Below, one piece after another: positions 23,480-33,265 of a stretch of DNA of 64,000 nucleotides. The first letter of the stretch is position 1. Each line of letters starts with the position of its first letter. The position numbers and the translations under genes were made by a program. The notes under the pieces were generated by a model that worked only from the letters and a program-made list of their open reading frames with translations, ran no database searches and had not been told where the DNA came from. This DNA comes from Parietaria judaica (taxonomy: Eukaryota; Streptophyta; Magnoliopsida; Rosales; Urticaceae), in NCBI GenBank assembly GCA_954871525.1, contig OX940860.1, forward strand, positions 57,028,724-57,092,723, read 5' to 3'.

Positions 23480-24286
23480 GTGGTAACTAACATGAAAATA
23501 AAATGATTCATTAGATTTAATTCAAAATACAATTTTTTTATAGATTGTAAATAATATAGAAAAATACATGAATAGAGTCACCTTTGAGGGGACATAAAAT
23601 TATTCTAGTGTAACGTCTAAGATGATAATACTAACATTAAATACAAGGATAATTATGGCTATAAAAACTAATATTAGTCGAGGCGTTATTATCCGCTAAA
23701 CTAGGAGAGAAATATGAGGTAGAATAAGAATTGTGATTTTGTATAGTTTGATAGATTTGTATTTATAAGGTAAAAACTAGCCGTTTATAGTCGTTATGTT
23801 ACTGTTGGATATATAATAACACAATGTAATTAAACGCCAAGATTAGATTAGTGATGTAATATAATAAAATGCAATGTAAAAATAGACAAACATTATAAAT
23901 ATATAATATTAATCATAAGAAATATTGAAATGAAGAAGTTAAAGTTAATTTCAACTGATATCATTTTACTACAAGGTGGCAGAGCCTCCTGTACATATTA
24001 ATTTAATATTACTTGAAGATAAATATTTATTAGATGTAAATCACATCATTTTACTATAAGGTGGCAGACCCTGTTGTATATAATAAATTGATGTTATACA
24101 TATTCGATATTAATTGAAGATAAATATTTATTAGATGTAAATCACATTATTTTATTATAAGGTGGCAGAGTCTCCTGTATATAGTAATATGGTGTTATAC
24201 AACGATAATAATAATCATAAGAGTTTCAACCCACGGCTTAATATACCGTGTTCTGAATTTACCGCAAAGTGATCATGTTGATAACG
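23480..24286 (-). mobile_element. Leader of element B with primer site and tandem repeats
   Basis: The minus strand directly after the LTR reads CGTTATCAACATGATCAC (24269-24286), close to the half-tRNA-Met primer site CGTTATCAGCACGA seen in many plant copia elements. Three tandem units of 85-101 bp start at 23960, 24045 and 24146, each with an AAGGTGGCAGAG(C/T)CTC block and TAAATATTTATTAGATGTAAATCAC. The remainder to the gag start is AT-rich and non-coding. Confidence 0.65.
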
Positions 24287-24580
24287 TGTTGTAAAACTCA
24301 GTACTTTTGAACCTATTATTGTAAAGTGGTAAGAACTAATGAAGGTAAATGAATGAATGAGTGATGTAAATTGCATGAAGAAGATGAAATAGTAGAAGAA
24401 GATGAAATAGTAAAGTAAATAGTTGAAGACATAAGTGAGAGAGAGTTGATAAGAGAGTAAAATGTGTGAAATGAAGTGTGAAGTGAAGAAAATGAACCTA
24501 ACTTCATTTATTGTACGATTGAGGGTATTTATAGAATTAATATAAACCTAGTTTAATATATTAATGAAACATGTTCAACA
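24287..24580 (-). mobile_element. Complete LTR of copia element B (294 bp)
   Basis: On the plus strand it starts TGTTG and ends CAACA, a perfect short terminal inverted repeat. It is matched over 110 bp by the fragment at 14586-14696 and abutted by the primer site of B. Flanks (left copy TGTTT, right copy TTTTA) do not form a clear 5-bp duplication, consistent with later rearrangement. Confidence 0.7.
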
Positions 24581-25170
24581 TTTTATTATTGGAATTATTT
24601 CTTTATTTTGAGAAGCAAACTGAACTGAGACCACGTAAATAATGCACATTGTAGAGAAATACTCCTTTAGTATATATCGATTAATGCGTTGATTCAATTA
24701 TTCTTAGAATGCTTATATACTTGCCAGTTTGAATGTGAAGAAAAAAACACTGTAGAACTTTATTATTTATTAATAATTTCGACAAAATAATCTTTTTGTA
24801 CGATCTCCGAGTCTTGACTCTCGATTTTGTTAACATTACTAAATTATTACGCGATTAATAAAAATCTCGACAATGTAACCAAAATTAAGCTATAGGAATT
24901 CAGTTTTGCTAGATTACACCTAGGGATTATATTTATTTTTATTTTTTAATCGAAATGGTATATTTAAAAATTAAAAATTTAAGGGTATCAATGCAAGAGC
25001 AAATTTACATATAGCATAATTCATACATGTCATTACACGCACACATCATCACCAATACAAATATGAATAGTAGTTACACGTACACATTTAATGCCACTTC
25101 GAAATATCACAACATATATATATATATACTGCTACTAGTGACTTATTGTATGAAGATCTGTCTCTCTACG
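24581..25170. other. Spacer and 3' flank of the EDGP-like gene
   Basis: AT-rich sequence without a recognised gene; the part adjoining 25171 should hold the 3' untranslated region of the minus-strand gene. Short frames here have no recognisable content. Confidence 0.6.
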
Positions 25171-26478
25171 CTAAGCATTGGACGTGAAGTTGAAGTTGGC
25201 ACAAGTAGTCTGACGCCCAAGCAGAGTTGAGCTGAACCCTAATCTCGACGCCGCCAAATCAAACTCCAGCAGATTATCCTCCACCTGATACCCGCCGATC
25301 ACCATTGCCGTCCTCGCCGCCGCCCCGCCGTCCACCATCGCAAGGCATAGCACGCCCTCCCGCGCCTCCACCACCGAGTTCGCCCCGAACATCCTCCACA
25401 CCGCGCCTTCGCCCCGCAGCACGAGCTCAATCGACGGCACCGCGGGCCCGAGCCGCGTGCTTGCCACGCCCACTGTTCCGTAACAGAATCCGAACGGCGC
25501 GACTGACTCGGTACGAGTGATGTTCATCTTGGCCGCCTCCCGCGTGAAGGTCTCTCCCACGGCCTTGAAAATGGAGGACTCGAGCACTGTGTACGGGTTC
25601 ACCGTGCTGATCTTCGTCCCACCGAACCCGGTTTCCTCGTCGATGGCAAGGAGTGTGGAGTTTAGGGCGACGGTGATGGCGTCGTTCACACGGATCAATT
25701 GCACGGAGATGAAATACTCGGTCGAGGGGCCGCTGCCGGCGGAGGCGGTGCTGACCGGGTTGGTGAGGAGAGGAGTGTAGGTAAGGGCCTCGCTGGAGAT
25801 TTCCCTCCCCGGAAGGAATGTGTACGGGCCGTTGCCGAAGAAGACGACGCCGTCAATGGAGGACGATCCAGATAGGCAGACAGCGAATTTTCGGCGGAAG
25901 CTGAAGGCGGCAGCAAACTGCGACGGGAGCCCAATCTTCGCCCGCCCAAGCCCGGCCATGCCAGAGACGCCAGCTGCAAGGCCTTGGAGTAAAAACGTCG
26001 GCGCACAAGTGAAGAGGAACTGTTTGACAGTGACGGTTCTTCCAGGGTTGGAGCCGTCGGTGGATTGGATAGAGAGGGCGTCGGAAGCGAGCTCTCCGGA
26101 GGTGGCGGTGCGGGTGACTGAGTTATCGGGGAAAGTGCCACAGGTGTCGTTGTTGCAGCCGGGGCGGGGAGCGGAGAAGCAGTCGCCGCAGCTTATGGAG
26201 CCGGCGAGGGAGCACTGTGCGGAGCGGCAGCGGGCGGGGCGGTAGGTGGAGGAGGCGTAGCCGGCGTCGCAGTCGACCCAGAGGGACTCGCCTCCGAGGT
26301 CTAGGACGGCGGAGACGGGGACTGATGGGGTGCGCTGGTGGAGGCGCGTCACATATTGAAGCGTGGCCGGGTCTTTCCGGACCAGGGCAACAAGGGCCGT
26401 TGGGCGGAAGGACGGCTGTGCGACGGCAGTGGAGATGAGAAGCAGGAGGATGAAGGAGAGTTGAGAGGGGAAGGCCAT
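25171..26478 (-). CDS. EDGP / basic 7S globulin-like secreted aspartyl-protease homologue, 435 residues, intronless
   Basis: One uninterrupted frame from ATG 26478. Residues 1-20 (MAFPSQLSFILLLLISTAVA) form a signal peptide, so the product is extracellular. The body matches extracellular dermal glycoprotein and xylanase-inhibitor-like proteins: FRPTALVALVRKD, LQYVTRLHQRTP, LWVDCDAGYASSTYRPARCRSAQCSLA and GGTKISTVNPYTVLESSIF. The first catalytic loop reads D60-L-G-G instead of DTG/DSG, and the second Asp-Thr/Ser-Gly motif is replaced by STVNPYT, so it should not be a working protease; relatives bind and inhibit cell-wall-degrading enzymes of microbes or bind peptides. Numerous paired cysteines (for example CRSAQC, CGDC and CNNDTC) suggest disulphides, and NDT and NST are possible glycosylation sites. 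GC content is far above the surroundings. Confidence 0.95.
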   Translation of the reverse strand: MAFPSQLSFILLLLISTAVAQPSFRPTALVALVRKDPATLQYVTRLHQRTPSVPVSAVLDLGGESLWVDCDAGYASSTYRPARCRSAQCSLAGSISCGDCFSAPRPGCNNDTCGTFPDNSVTRTATSGELASDALSIQSTDGSNPGRTVTVKQFLFTCAPTFLLQGLAAGVSGMAGLGRAKIGLPSQFAAAFSFRRKFAVCLSGSSSIDGVVFFGNGPYTFLPGREISSEALTYTPLLTNPVSTASAGSGPSTEYFISVQLIRVNDAITVALNSTLLAIDEETGFGGTKISTVNPYTVLESSIFKAVGETFTREAAKMNITRTESVAPFGFCYGTVGVASTRLGPAVPSIELVLRGEGAVWRMFGANSVVEAREGVLCLAMVDGGAAARTAMVIGGYQVEDNLLEFDLAASRLGFSSTLLGRQTTCANFNFTSNA

Positions 26479-26536
26479 CTCTGGAAGTGTGTGATGAGGA
26501 AAATGGCGAGTGAGTTCTTGAAGGCAAAACCCTCTT

Positions 26537-26546
26537 GTATTTATAG
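26537..26546 (-). promoter_or_regulatory. TATA box of the EDGP-like gene
   Basis: CTATAAATAC on the minus strand, about 60 bp upstream of ATG 26478. This leaves room for transcription start about 30 bp downstream and a short leader. Confidence 0.75.
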
Positions 26547-26569
26547 GTGCTCATTGTATTGTAATCTAT

Positions 26570-26876
26570 AATAGCTGATTATTCTTGTTGCTTTATTAAT
26601 TAATATTAATGTTAGAATATATGACACGAAACCATAACGATTGCAATTGATTATCGGTTTTCCGTCTCTTAAAATGTTATACCGAAACACACGCTAATTT
26701 AGTTTCTAGTATACAATTATTTTGCTCTATCTCAAAATTTCTGCAAATAATAATTATGATAAAGAGTTATTTGCGATCAAAATACCGAATATTATTCTTA
26801 TTTTGTACCATTTAAATACTTAATTTTTTATGATACAAAAACCCAATGGAATATATATAATATATAGTATGTTAAC
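26570..26876. other. Upstream intergenic spacer
   Basis: AT-rich promoter-distal flank of the EDGP-like gene. No gene or clear element is seen. Confidence 0.6.
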
Positions 26877-27418
26877 AGGGGCGGCCGGCCCCCACTTGGT
26901 CCGGGCTCGTTATTTTTTATTTTAATGTATTCATATTATTATATAAGTTTATATATAAATAATAAACATAATTCTTAGAGAGTAGTGGAATCTTGTTGCT
27001 CCTCCAAGTTGTTGCCTTGGGTTCACAATCTCTACATATTTTTTATTTTTTTTAACAACAGTTTATATGATGACATTTTTTTTTAATAATAGTAGTTTTA
27101 ATGTCTCGTTTTATTTTGAAATTTATGAGAATTATAATCATATAGGGATCCTAATGAATTATTTTCATAAATCTAAAGTTCATAAAAAATAACTATAATG
27201 CAATGTGTAATAGTAGTTTCAATGTCTCGTTTTATATTGAAATTTATGAGAATTCTAATCATATAGAGATCCTAATGAATTATTTTCATAAATAAAAAAT
27301 TCATAAAAAATATAGTTGTAATGCAATGTATAATAATAGTTTCAATATCTTATTTTATTTTAAAATTTATGGTCTATTAATTTTCGCCCCCTCTTTGTCA
27401 AAGTTCTCGCTCCGCCCT
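26877..27418. mobile_element. Short non-autonomous DNA-transposon remnant (hAT-like ends)
   Basis: The left end CAGGGGCGGCCGG and the right end, read on the minus strand as CAGGGCGGAGCGAG, form imperfect inverted termini of the CAGGGGCGGAG type seen in plant hAT-like elements. Inside, a unit of about 115 bp (TTTCAATGTCTCGTTTTAT, then AATCATATAGGGATCC, then ATAATGCAATGTGTAAT) is repeated about two and a half times at 27085-27365. No transposase, and no convincing 8-bp duplication. Confidence 0.45.
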
Positions 27419-28179
27419 GTCTATACAAGAATATAATATAGCGCGTGAATGTGATGATGCGGCGTCGTGAGTGCATCTTGAAAGTTCAAAGTTCAAACAA
27501 GCTGGCTGCTTTTTTTTTTTTTTTTTTTTTGATGAAAGGCTGTTTTCGTTATCAAAGGCTGATTCATCACATAATCTAGAATGGTAATCTTCTTTGACTT
27601 TGACTTTGACTTTGACTTTGACTTCGACTTCAACCACCAAAAACTAATATAATAACAGAAGATATCATATAGGCAACATTACCTTGAAGTTTTTAATTTT
27701 TATATATATTTTCAATTTAATTTTTTTACTCATAAGATAAAACTATTAAAAATTAATTAAATATTTTGAAAAGTTTATTATATATCGTCGTCATGTCGTC
27801 GCACAACTCATAGGTAATACAAATAGTATTTATTGAGCTGAAATGCGTAAGTCAAATTATTATTGCGTGATCTACATTGGTCACATCAATATATATAATT
27901 ATAAATTGTCATCTATATAATAATGCATTAGTCAAATACATTTATTGTGCATTTGGAACACATTATTATCTAAAATACGTTAGTATATTGTTTGAGTTCG
28001 ATGTACAAATCATATCCCCAAATTCAAACATATTAAGAACTAATTGCGTGAAGATGTCGTATACATTTTTTTTTTCCATTAACCAATTTTTATCATATTA
28101 AACCAAAACACATTTTGCTCTTAATTAGAACATATAAAAAACTATTTTGGGAAACAAAATCTAATCATGTACATATCGG
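27419..28179. other. Non-coding spacer with simple repeats
   Basis: Holds a T-run of 22 at about 27510-27531 and a (TTTGAC)n hexamer run at about 27594-27625. Otherwise AT-rich with no supported gene. Confidence 0.65.
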
Positions 28180-28503
28180 AAGTTTAAAAGTGATGGCAAA
28201 AGTACGCAAAGTCACATTTGAAGCGTTGACCACTCCATTCTCGTAACGCAGTTACTTACCCGATAACTCTGGCCACGTGGAAAAATTTGGGTTGCTGACA
28301 TAACAATCTTTTGCCACATCGACGAGCCCAATTAGGGGTTTAATTCGTTGTTTTGTCGTCAACGAGGTTGATATGGGCTCGTACACGTGGCAAAAAATTG
28401 TTATATCAGGAACCCACGTTTGTCCACGTGGTCAGAGTTAACGAGTAAGTTGGTCAACACTCCAAATGTAACTTTAAGTACTTTTGCCACTACTTTTAGA
28501 CTT
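28180..28503. mobile_element. Foldback/MITE-like element, about 0.32 kb
   Basis: Nearly the whole segment is one imperfect inverted repeat. The left arm begins AAAAGTGATGGCAAAAGTAC (28186) and the right arm ends GTACTTTTGCCACTACTTTT (28497). The arms stay paired inward through GCGTTGACCA/TGGTCAACAC, CGATAACTCTGGCCACGTGG/CCACGTGGTCAGAGTTAACG and TTTTGCCAC/GTGGCAAAAA. No coding capacity. It contains several CCACGTGG G-box-like hexamers. The target duplication is unclear. Confidence 0.7.
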
Positions 28504-30233
28504 TGAGTACACGAGGGGTTCTTTGACCAAACTTTAAGTATTTTTGTCGTTTTTAACCCTTCGTATATTCTTTCATTTTTTTAATAACAGTTAATTAATT
28601 TTATCTGACATTTTTTAACAGGTCAAATCGACATAAGGAAAAAAAAAACAAGCATTTCTGATATTTAAAAAAATAATAAATTTGCACATCCTTAAATAAA
28701 AAAAATAAAAAATAAAAAACACTCATCATAACTCTATAATTTAAGTGAGCTTGTCTCTCTTTCATAGTGACTTTTTTTAATAATTAAATTACACCAAAAT
28801 ACAAGAATAGTCTTTGAACATCTTAGTTAAATTTAGAAAGAAAATTACAGATAGGTCAATAAAATTGGCTTTTCTCAATTCTCTTACTAAACTTTGTATT
28901 TTTGTTTTTACTATAGCACCATGGAAAACCTTATTGTTATCAGGGTTAATTACGGCAAAATCACTCTAATTGTTATCGAGTGAAGCATATAAATCTAACT
29001 TTTTTTTTCTTTAGCGGCAATTGTTTACGGCAAATTTTAGAAGGTCATCCATTTTGATGTTACTTCGGTTCGCCCCACGTTTTTTTTAGTTTTGATGCGT
29101 TTTAATAATTAATTTTTTGATTAAATAAACATAACAAAAACATAGCACTTAGTTATAAATTTCAAAGCTAATATTTTTCTCTTTTCCCCCAAGAATTGCA
29201 ACATTTTTTTTATCATTTTTATTGAAGATTTGTGCTCCCCTCCAATTTTTCTCAAAGCGGATGATTTTGAGAACGATTGGTAACAACTTAGATACTTTTA
29301 TCGCAATTAACCTTTATTATTATGTAATCATGATGCTCTAAAGTAGTGGACATGGTTATGAGTAAGATGTTTATCTTATCTGTAGAACATCTCAATCATG
29401 TTTAAATTATTGACAAGATTTAATTACAATTAAAAGTCAGCATGAAAAATAAGAATATAAATTTATATATATAATAATATAAATAGAGACGTGAGATGAA
29501 ATATATGGCAATGGCTCATATCTCTGTACACGTAGAACCAGCAATAATACCATGACTATTTTCTGTCGGTAATTTCAAATATTTTAAAATAAAAAGGATA
29601 TATATTGGCATTGCCTTGAATATTAATTAAAAAAAGGGAGCTTAACATAACTAACCATCTTAATGTTTTGAAATTGTTAAAATAGTCATTGTTTGGTTAA
29701 TTTTGTGACATAGCCAATAAACTACATTAACGCATATAAAATGACTTATCTACCCTTATTAATAATAATAATTAATATTAAATTTGAATTAACAAAATAA
29801 TTTAAATTTTATTTTAATAATTAATACGAATTTATTTTAAATTTTTAAAAATTAATAAAATAATAAATTAGGAAACATATATTTGAATTCCAAATTTAAA
29901 AATAAATCAAAATTCAAATTTAAATATAAAAAACGTTTTTATGTTTTTAAAATAAAAATTCAAATTTCTTATAAAATATTAATTCGAATTAAACATATTA
30001 ATAAGTTAAAACAATTTAAATTAAAAAACATTAAACAAATTAACAATTCGATTTAACATACATTTACACGAATAAATACGAATAAACCAATTAATATACA
30101 TTTACCATTCGAACTAACATACATTTACACGAATAAACCAATAAACTTACATTTATAATTCGATTTAACATACATTTACAATTCGAATAAACAAGAATAA
30201 ACAGAAATTACACGACAAGACTAGAGGAAAATA
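28504..30233. other. AT-rich gene-free stretch
   Basis: No gene recognised in 1.7 kb. The last 150 bp (about 30050-30200) is a degenerate tandem repeat of AACATACATTTACACGAATAAACC-type units, written here as AACATACATTTACACG and AATAAACCAAT. The remainder is low-complexity A/T sequence. Confidence 0.6.
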
Positions 30234-30749
30234 TCACCATCGAGCCCACGCCTTCCGACCCATCACCGCTGCGCTCCAACCGAAGTCCCCGTTCTGAGAC
30301 TCCGATCTCCGGCGACCCTCAGGTCCGTCCTCACTTTCGCCATCTTCGTCCTCTTCGCCGTCGGAAAGATCCTCGAGTAATATCTCTGGCCGATCCAGTG
30401 GGCAGTCCCCTGCTCAATCCCCGTCCGCGGAATCTAGGAAAACCCTTGCCATCTCGTCGCCTTCTTCCGCGTCTTCGTCGGAACTCTCGTTGAAATCCGC
30501 AAAGTCAACAGCAAGATCCTCCTCCGGAAGCCGAAACCCGGACAACTTGTGGTAGAACGCAGTCGACTTGATCTTCGGCGACGGACCACCGGCAGCGGCT
30601 CTGGCGACGGAGAGGAGATCGGCGGCGACGTTTCAGAGCTTGGCATGCTCCTCGACAAGGGCAGAGTCGGCGTCGCGCGGGTGGAGACGGCCACAGTGCC
30701 GTTGGAGAGGTCGACAAAGGCGTTCTAGACGTTGTAGCTGAGCTTCCAT
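30234..30749 (-). pseudogene. Decayed GC-rich reading frame, unidentified
   Basis: From ATG 30749 one frame runs 171 codons to TGA 30234-30236, with two in-frame TGA codons (30633-30635 and 30414-30416). The middle stretch reads like protein (KIKSTAFYHKLSGFRLPEED, then an acidic run DEDAEEGDE), and the end is again acidic (DGEEDEDGESEDG). Base composition is sharply GC-rich against the flanks, typical of a former exon. I do not recognise the family. It could also be a captured gene piece in an unseen transposon. Confidence 0.35.
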
Positions 30750-31280
30750 AGAAGAAGCGAGACACGACTGAGATGGTTCACGGCTCTGATACGTCGATAT
30801 GGAGCTCGAAGAGGGGTTTTGAGGAGAGAGAGTTTCGGCGTGATTGATGGAAGCCTCGATTTGATAGAGGAGAAGGTGGTTTGTTATAATATTTATTCGC
30901 TTTGACTATAATACACACGTTGCACATCTGTTTTTTTAATTAATACCTAAAATTATGGAACTTTTCAACAAACTATACATTCTACGTGTGTATTATAGGG
31001 AGCTTAATAATTAGTTAATATTAATTCCTAAATAATATGCTGAGGGGCAAGATAGGTATAGATAAATTAGTTTTTAACGCCACATCATCGTAATTGGCTA
31101 TTTTAGAAATTAGAATCATATGTTTGATAAAAACGCAATCTAAACCTAATAAGGAGGCTATCAGCTATAATTTCTCTTAAAAAAATACATATTTCGTCAT
31201 TGATGATGCATAGGCCATAGAGTGTATATATACTTATATAGCAATGCACAAGCGAAGTGTATATATATATATATATATAT
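30750..31280. other. Spacer ending in an (AT)n microsatellite
   Basis: No gene. The last 20 bp (31261-31280) are a pure AT run, which continues on the other side of element E at 52032-52047. E therefore inserted into a microsatellite. Confidence 0.75.
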
Positions 31281-32196
31281 TGAGAAGGCGATTTTCACCA
31301 CCCTTTTCCAGTCACAAAAATAATCACAAAGAACAAGTTAACAACAATGATCAGTGAATATCTTTGATTTTATTATATTTCCGACAAGAGCTCGGTTTCC
31401 TTTCGTTGAGTAGCTGGACAGTTGAAGGATTAAGTACAATGAGCTTTCTCTAATTCTTACGTCTTTCTCTTACAGGACTTTCTCTCCTCTCTCTGGTTTC
31501 TTTTCCCCTTTTTTCCGAACCCTTACGAATGAGGCTTAACTTGCCTTTTATAGAGTTTACATTTGCCATCTCACATCTTTCCCGCCCTTTGTCGCATCCC
31601 ATCACTAGCTTTTCCAGGAGTGATTCGAGGAAGGCATGGTTAACACATGCCTTACGTCATTTTGGAGCAGTCAGCCAGAGTGGGTAGGTGGGCATCATTA
31701 AATGCACATCTCGTCAGTGGTCATTCGGCTCTCCAAGCCTCCTCGCTGATGCCCCTCGTCGATTGGGTAGGTGGGCATCATTAAATGCACATCTCGTCAG
31801 TGATCATTCGGCTCTGCAAGCCTCGTCGCTGATGCCCCTCGTCGAGTGGGTAGGTGGGCATCATTAAATGCACATCTCGTCAGTGGTCATTCGGTTCTGC
31901 AAGCCTCGTCGTTGATGCCCCTCGTCGAGTGAGTAGGTGGGCATCATTAAATGCACATCTCGTCAGTGGTCATTCGGCTCTACAAGCCTCGTCGTCGATG
32001 CCCCTCGTTGAGGCGTGATGGGACATTTCATCGTGGTTCACCTTTGCCCTAGTCAGACTTCGTCGCGGGTTAAACCTCCTCGAGGATGTTCCTTGGTTGA
32101 CCATAGGTCAACGAACTTCCTTCATCTCACGTCGTTTTAGGGACAAAATGACACGAGTTGTGTTGAGGATGGATTTGACCAAATCCGACCTTAACA
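31281..32196 (-). mobile_element. 3' LTR of gypsy E (916 bp)
   Basis: Read on the minus strand it runs from TGTTAAGGTCGGATTTGG (32196) to GAAAATCGCCTTCTCA (31281). It matches 51198-52031 throughout. It contains four tandem 83-bp units (starts of about 31681, 31764, 31847 and 31930: GGTAGGTGGGCATCATTAAA). The promoter on the minus strand is CTATAAAAGGCAAG near 31541-31554. Confidence 0.9.
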
Positions 32197-32214
32197 GTTA
32201 GTCCCCCATTTTTT
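32197..32214 (-). other. Polypurine tract of gypsy E
   Basis: The minus strand reads AAAAAATGGGGGACTAAC directly before the LTR start TGTTAAGG, the position and composition of a plus-strand primer. Confidence 0.75.
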
Positions 32215-32351
32215 CAAGTGTATACACTTGGTAAAATAAAAAAAACGAGTGTAACGGTGAGCTGGCAAGTATATTTGTGAACTCCGTCGACCGCTTTAGC
32301 CGACGCGGTTACCCGGGAAACTTTGTCGGAGAACCTCATCGTAGTCTGTTG

Positions 32352-32760
32352 ATCGGCGCCCTAGCCGTATATATTTTATTCTCTCGTCATTCTCGCCGGT
32401 TTGGGCTTGCTCGGCGCCCTAGCCGTATATATTTTATTTTCTCGGCACTCTCGACGGTTTTGGCTTGCTCGGCGCTCTAGCCGTATATATTTTATTTTCT
32501 CGGCACTCTCGTCGATTTGGGCTTGCTCGGCGCCCTAGCCATATATATTTTATTTTCTCGGCACTCTCGCCGGTTTGGGCTTGCTCGGCGCCCTAGCCGT
32601 ATATATTTTATTTTCTCGGCACTCTCGCCGGTTTGGGCTTGCTCGGTGCCCTAGCCGTATATATTTTATTTTCTCGGCACTCTCACCGCTTTGAACTTGC
32701 TCAGCGCCATAGCCGTATATATTTCTTTCTGCTCGGCTCTCTCACCGAGCAGTTTCTCTT
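32352..32760. repeat. 58-bp tandem repeat, seven copies, in the 3' region of gypsy E
   Basis: Units begin at 32352, 32410, 32468, 32526, 32584, 32642 and 32700, each TCGGCGCCCTAGCCGTATAT, then TTTTATTTTCTCGGCACTCT and CGCCGGTTTGGGCTTG. Spacing is exactly 58 bp. Retand-type Tat elements are known to carry amplified tandem repeats in this untranslated region. Confidence 0.95.
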
Positions 32761-32998
32761 CGGCACTCTCGCTTATATTTTGTGTAATCCAACCTCTTTC
32801 CTTCCCTTCGAGTCTGAGATAAAAGAAAAGGTTATGCAAAATAGTACTCCAAATCAATTTAATAAAGGTCAAGGCCAAGCAAAATAGTCCCGAACAAGAA
32901 GGGTCGGGACTTCCCCAAATCGCGAAAAGAAAAAATCAAAGCGTCGACCGCTGAGCCTCCCGTTGACTTCCCGAGTCAGCAGAGGATTGATTCGTAGC

Positions 32999-33241
32999 TC
33001 AATCCCGATCCTGGGCTTCGGGGGAAGCCAGAGGGGCTGAAGAGGCCATGGAAGCTCGGTACTCGGCGAGAGCAATCTCCATCTTCCACCTTTCCATCTC
33101 GTTCCTCGGAGTCGTCCGATCAGAAGCTTCCTTCATCAGTCGCTCCCTCTGAGAGGAGCTCTTCCACAGCAGCGCTCGACTGGCTCTGGCGCGGGTCCGG
33201 TGAGCCACCGGAGCGTCATCGACAGTCGGCAGGGTCTGCAT
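32999..33241 (-). pseudogene. Second copy of a small 3' reading frame of gypsy E
   Basis: An 80-codon frame, opening MQTLPTVDDAPVAHRTRA and containing RERLMKEASDRTT and NEMERWKMEIALAEYRASM. The same protein unit occurs at 44028-44327, upstream in the element. The two copies were head-to-tail neighbours before A2 inserted between them. Charged and helical, with no family recognised. It lies between integrase and the 3' LTR, where some gypsy elements carry an extra frame. Confidence 0.5.
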
Positions 33242-33265
33242 TGCCTGAGTTTCGGGAGAAGCTGG

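Noticed and set aside
25305..26571. Several frames on the plus strand and in the second minus frame opposite the EDGP-like gene
   Set aside because: GC-rich coding sequence leaves antisense frames open; only the 435-residue frame has a signal peptide and family motifs.
32277..32887. Plus-strand frames with repeated LAVYILFSRHS peptides
   Set aside because: Produced by the 58-bp tandem array; 58 is not a multiple of three, so the frame shifts between units.
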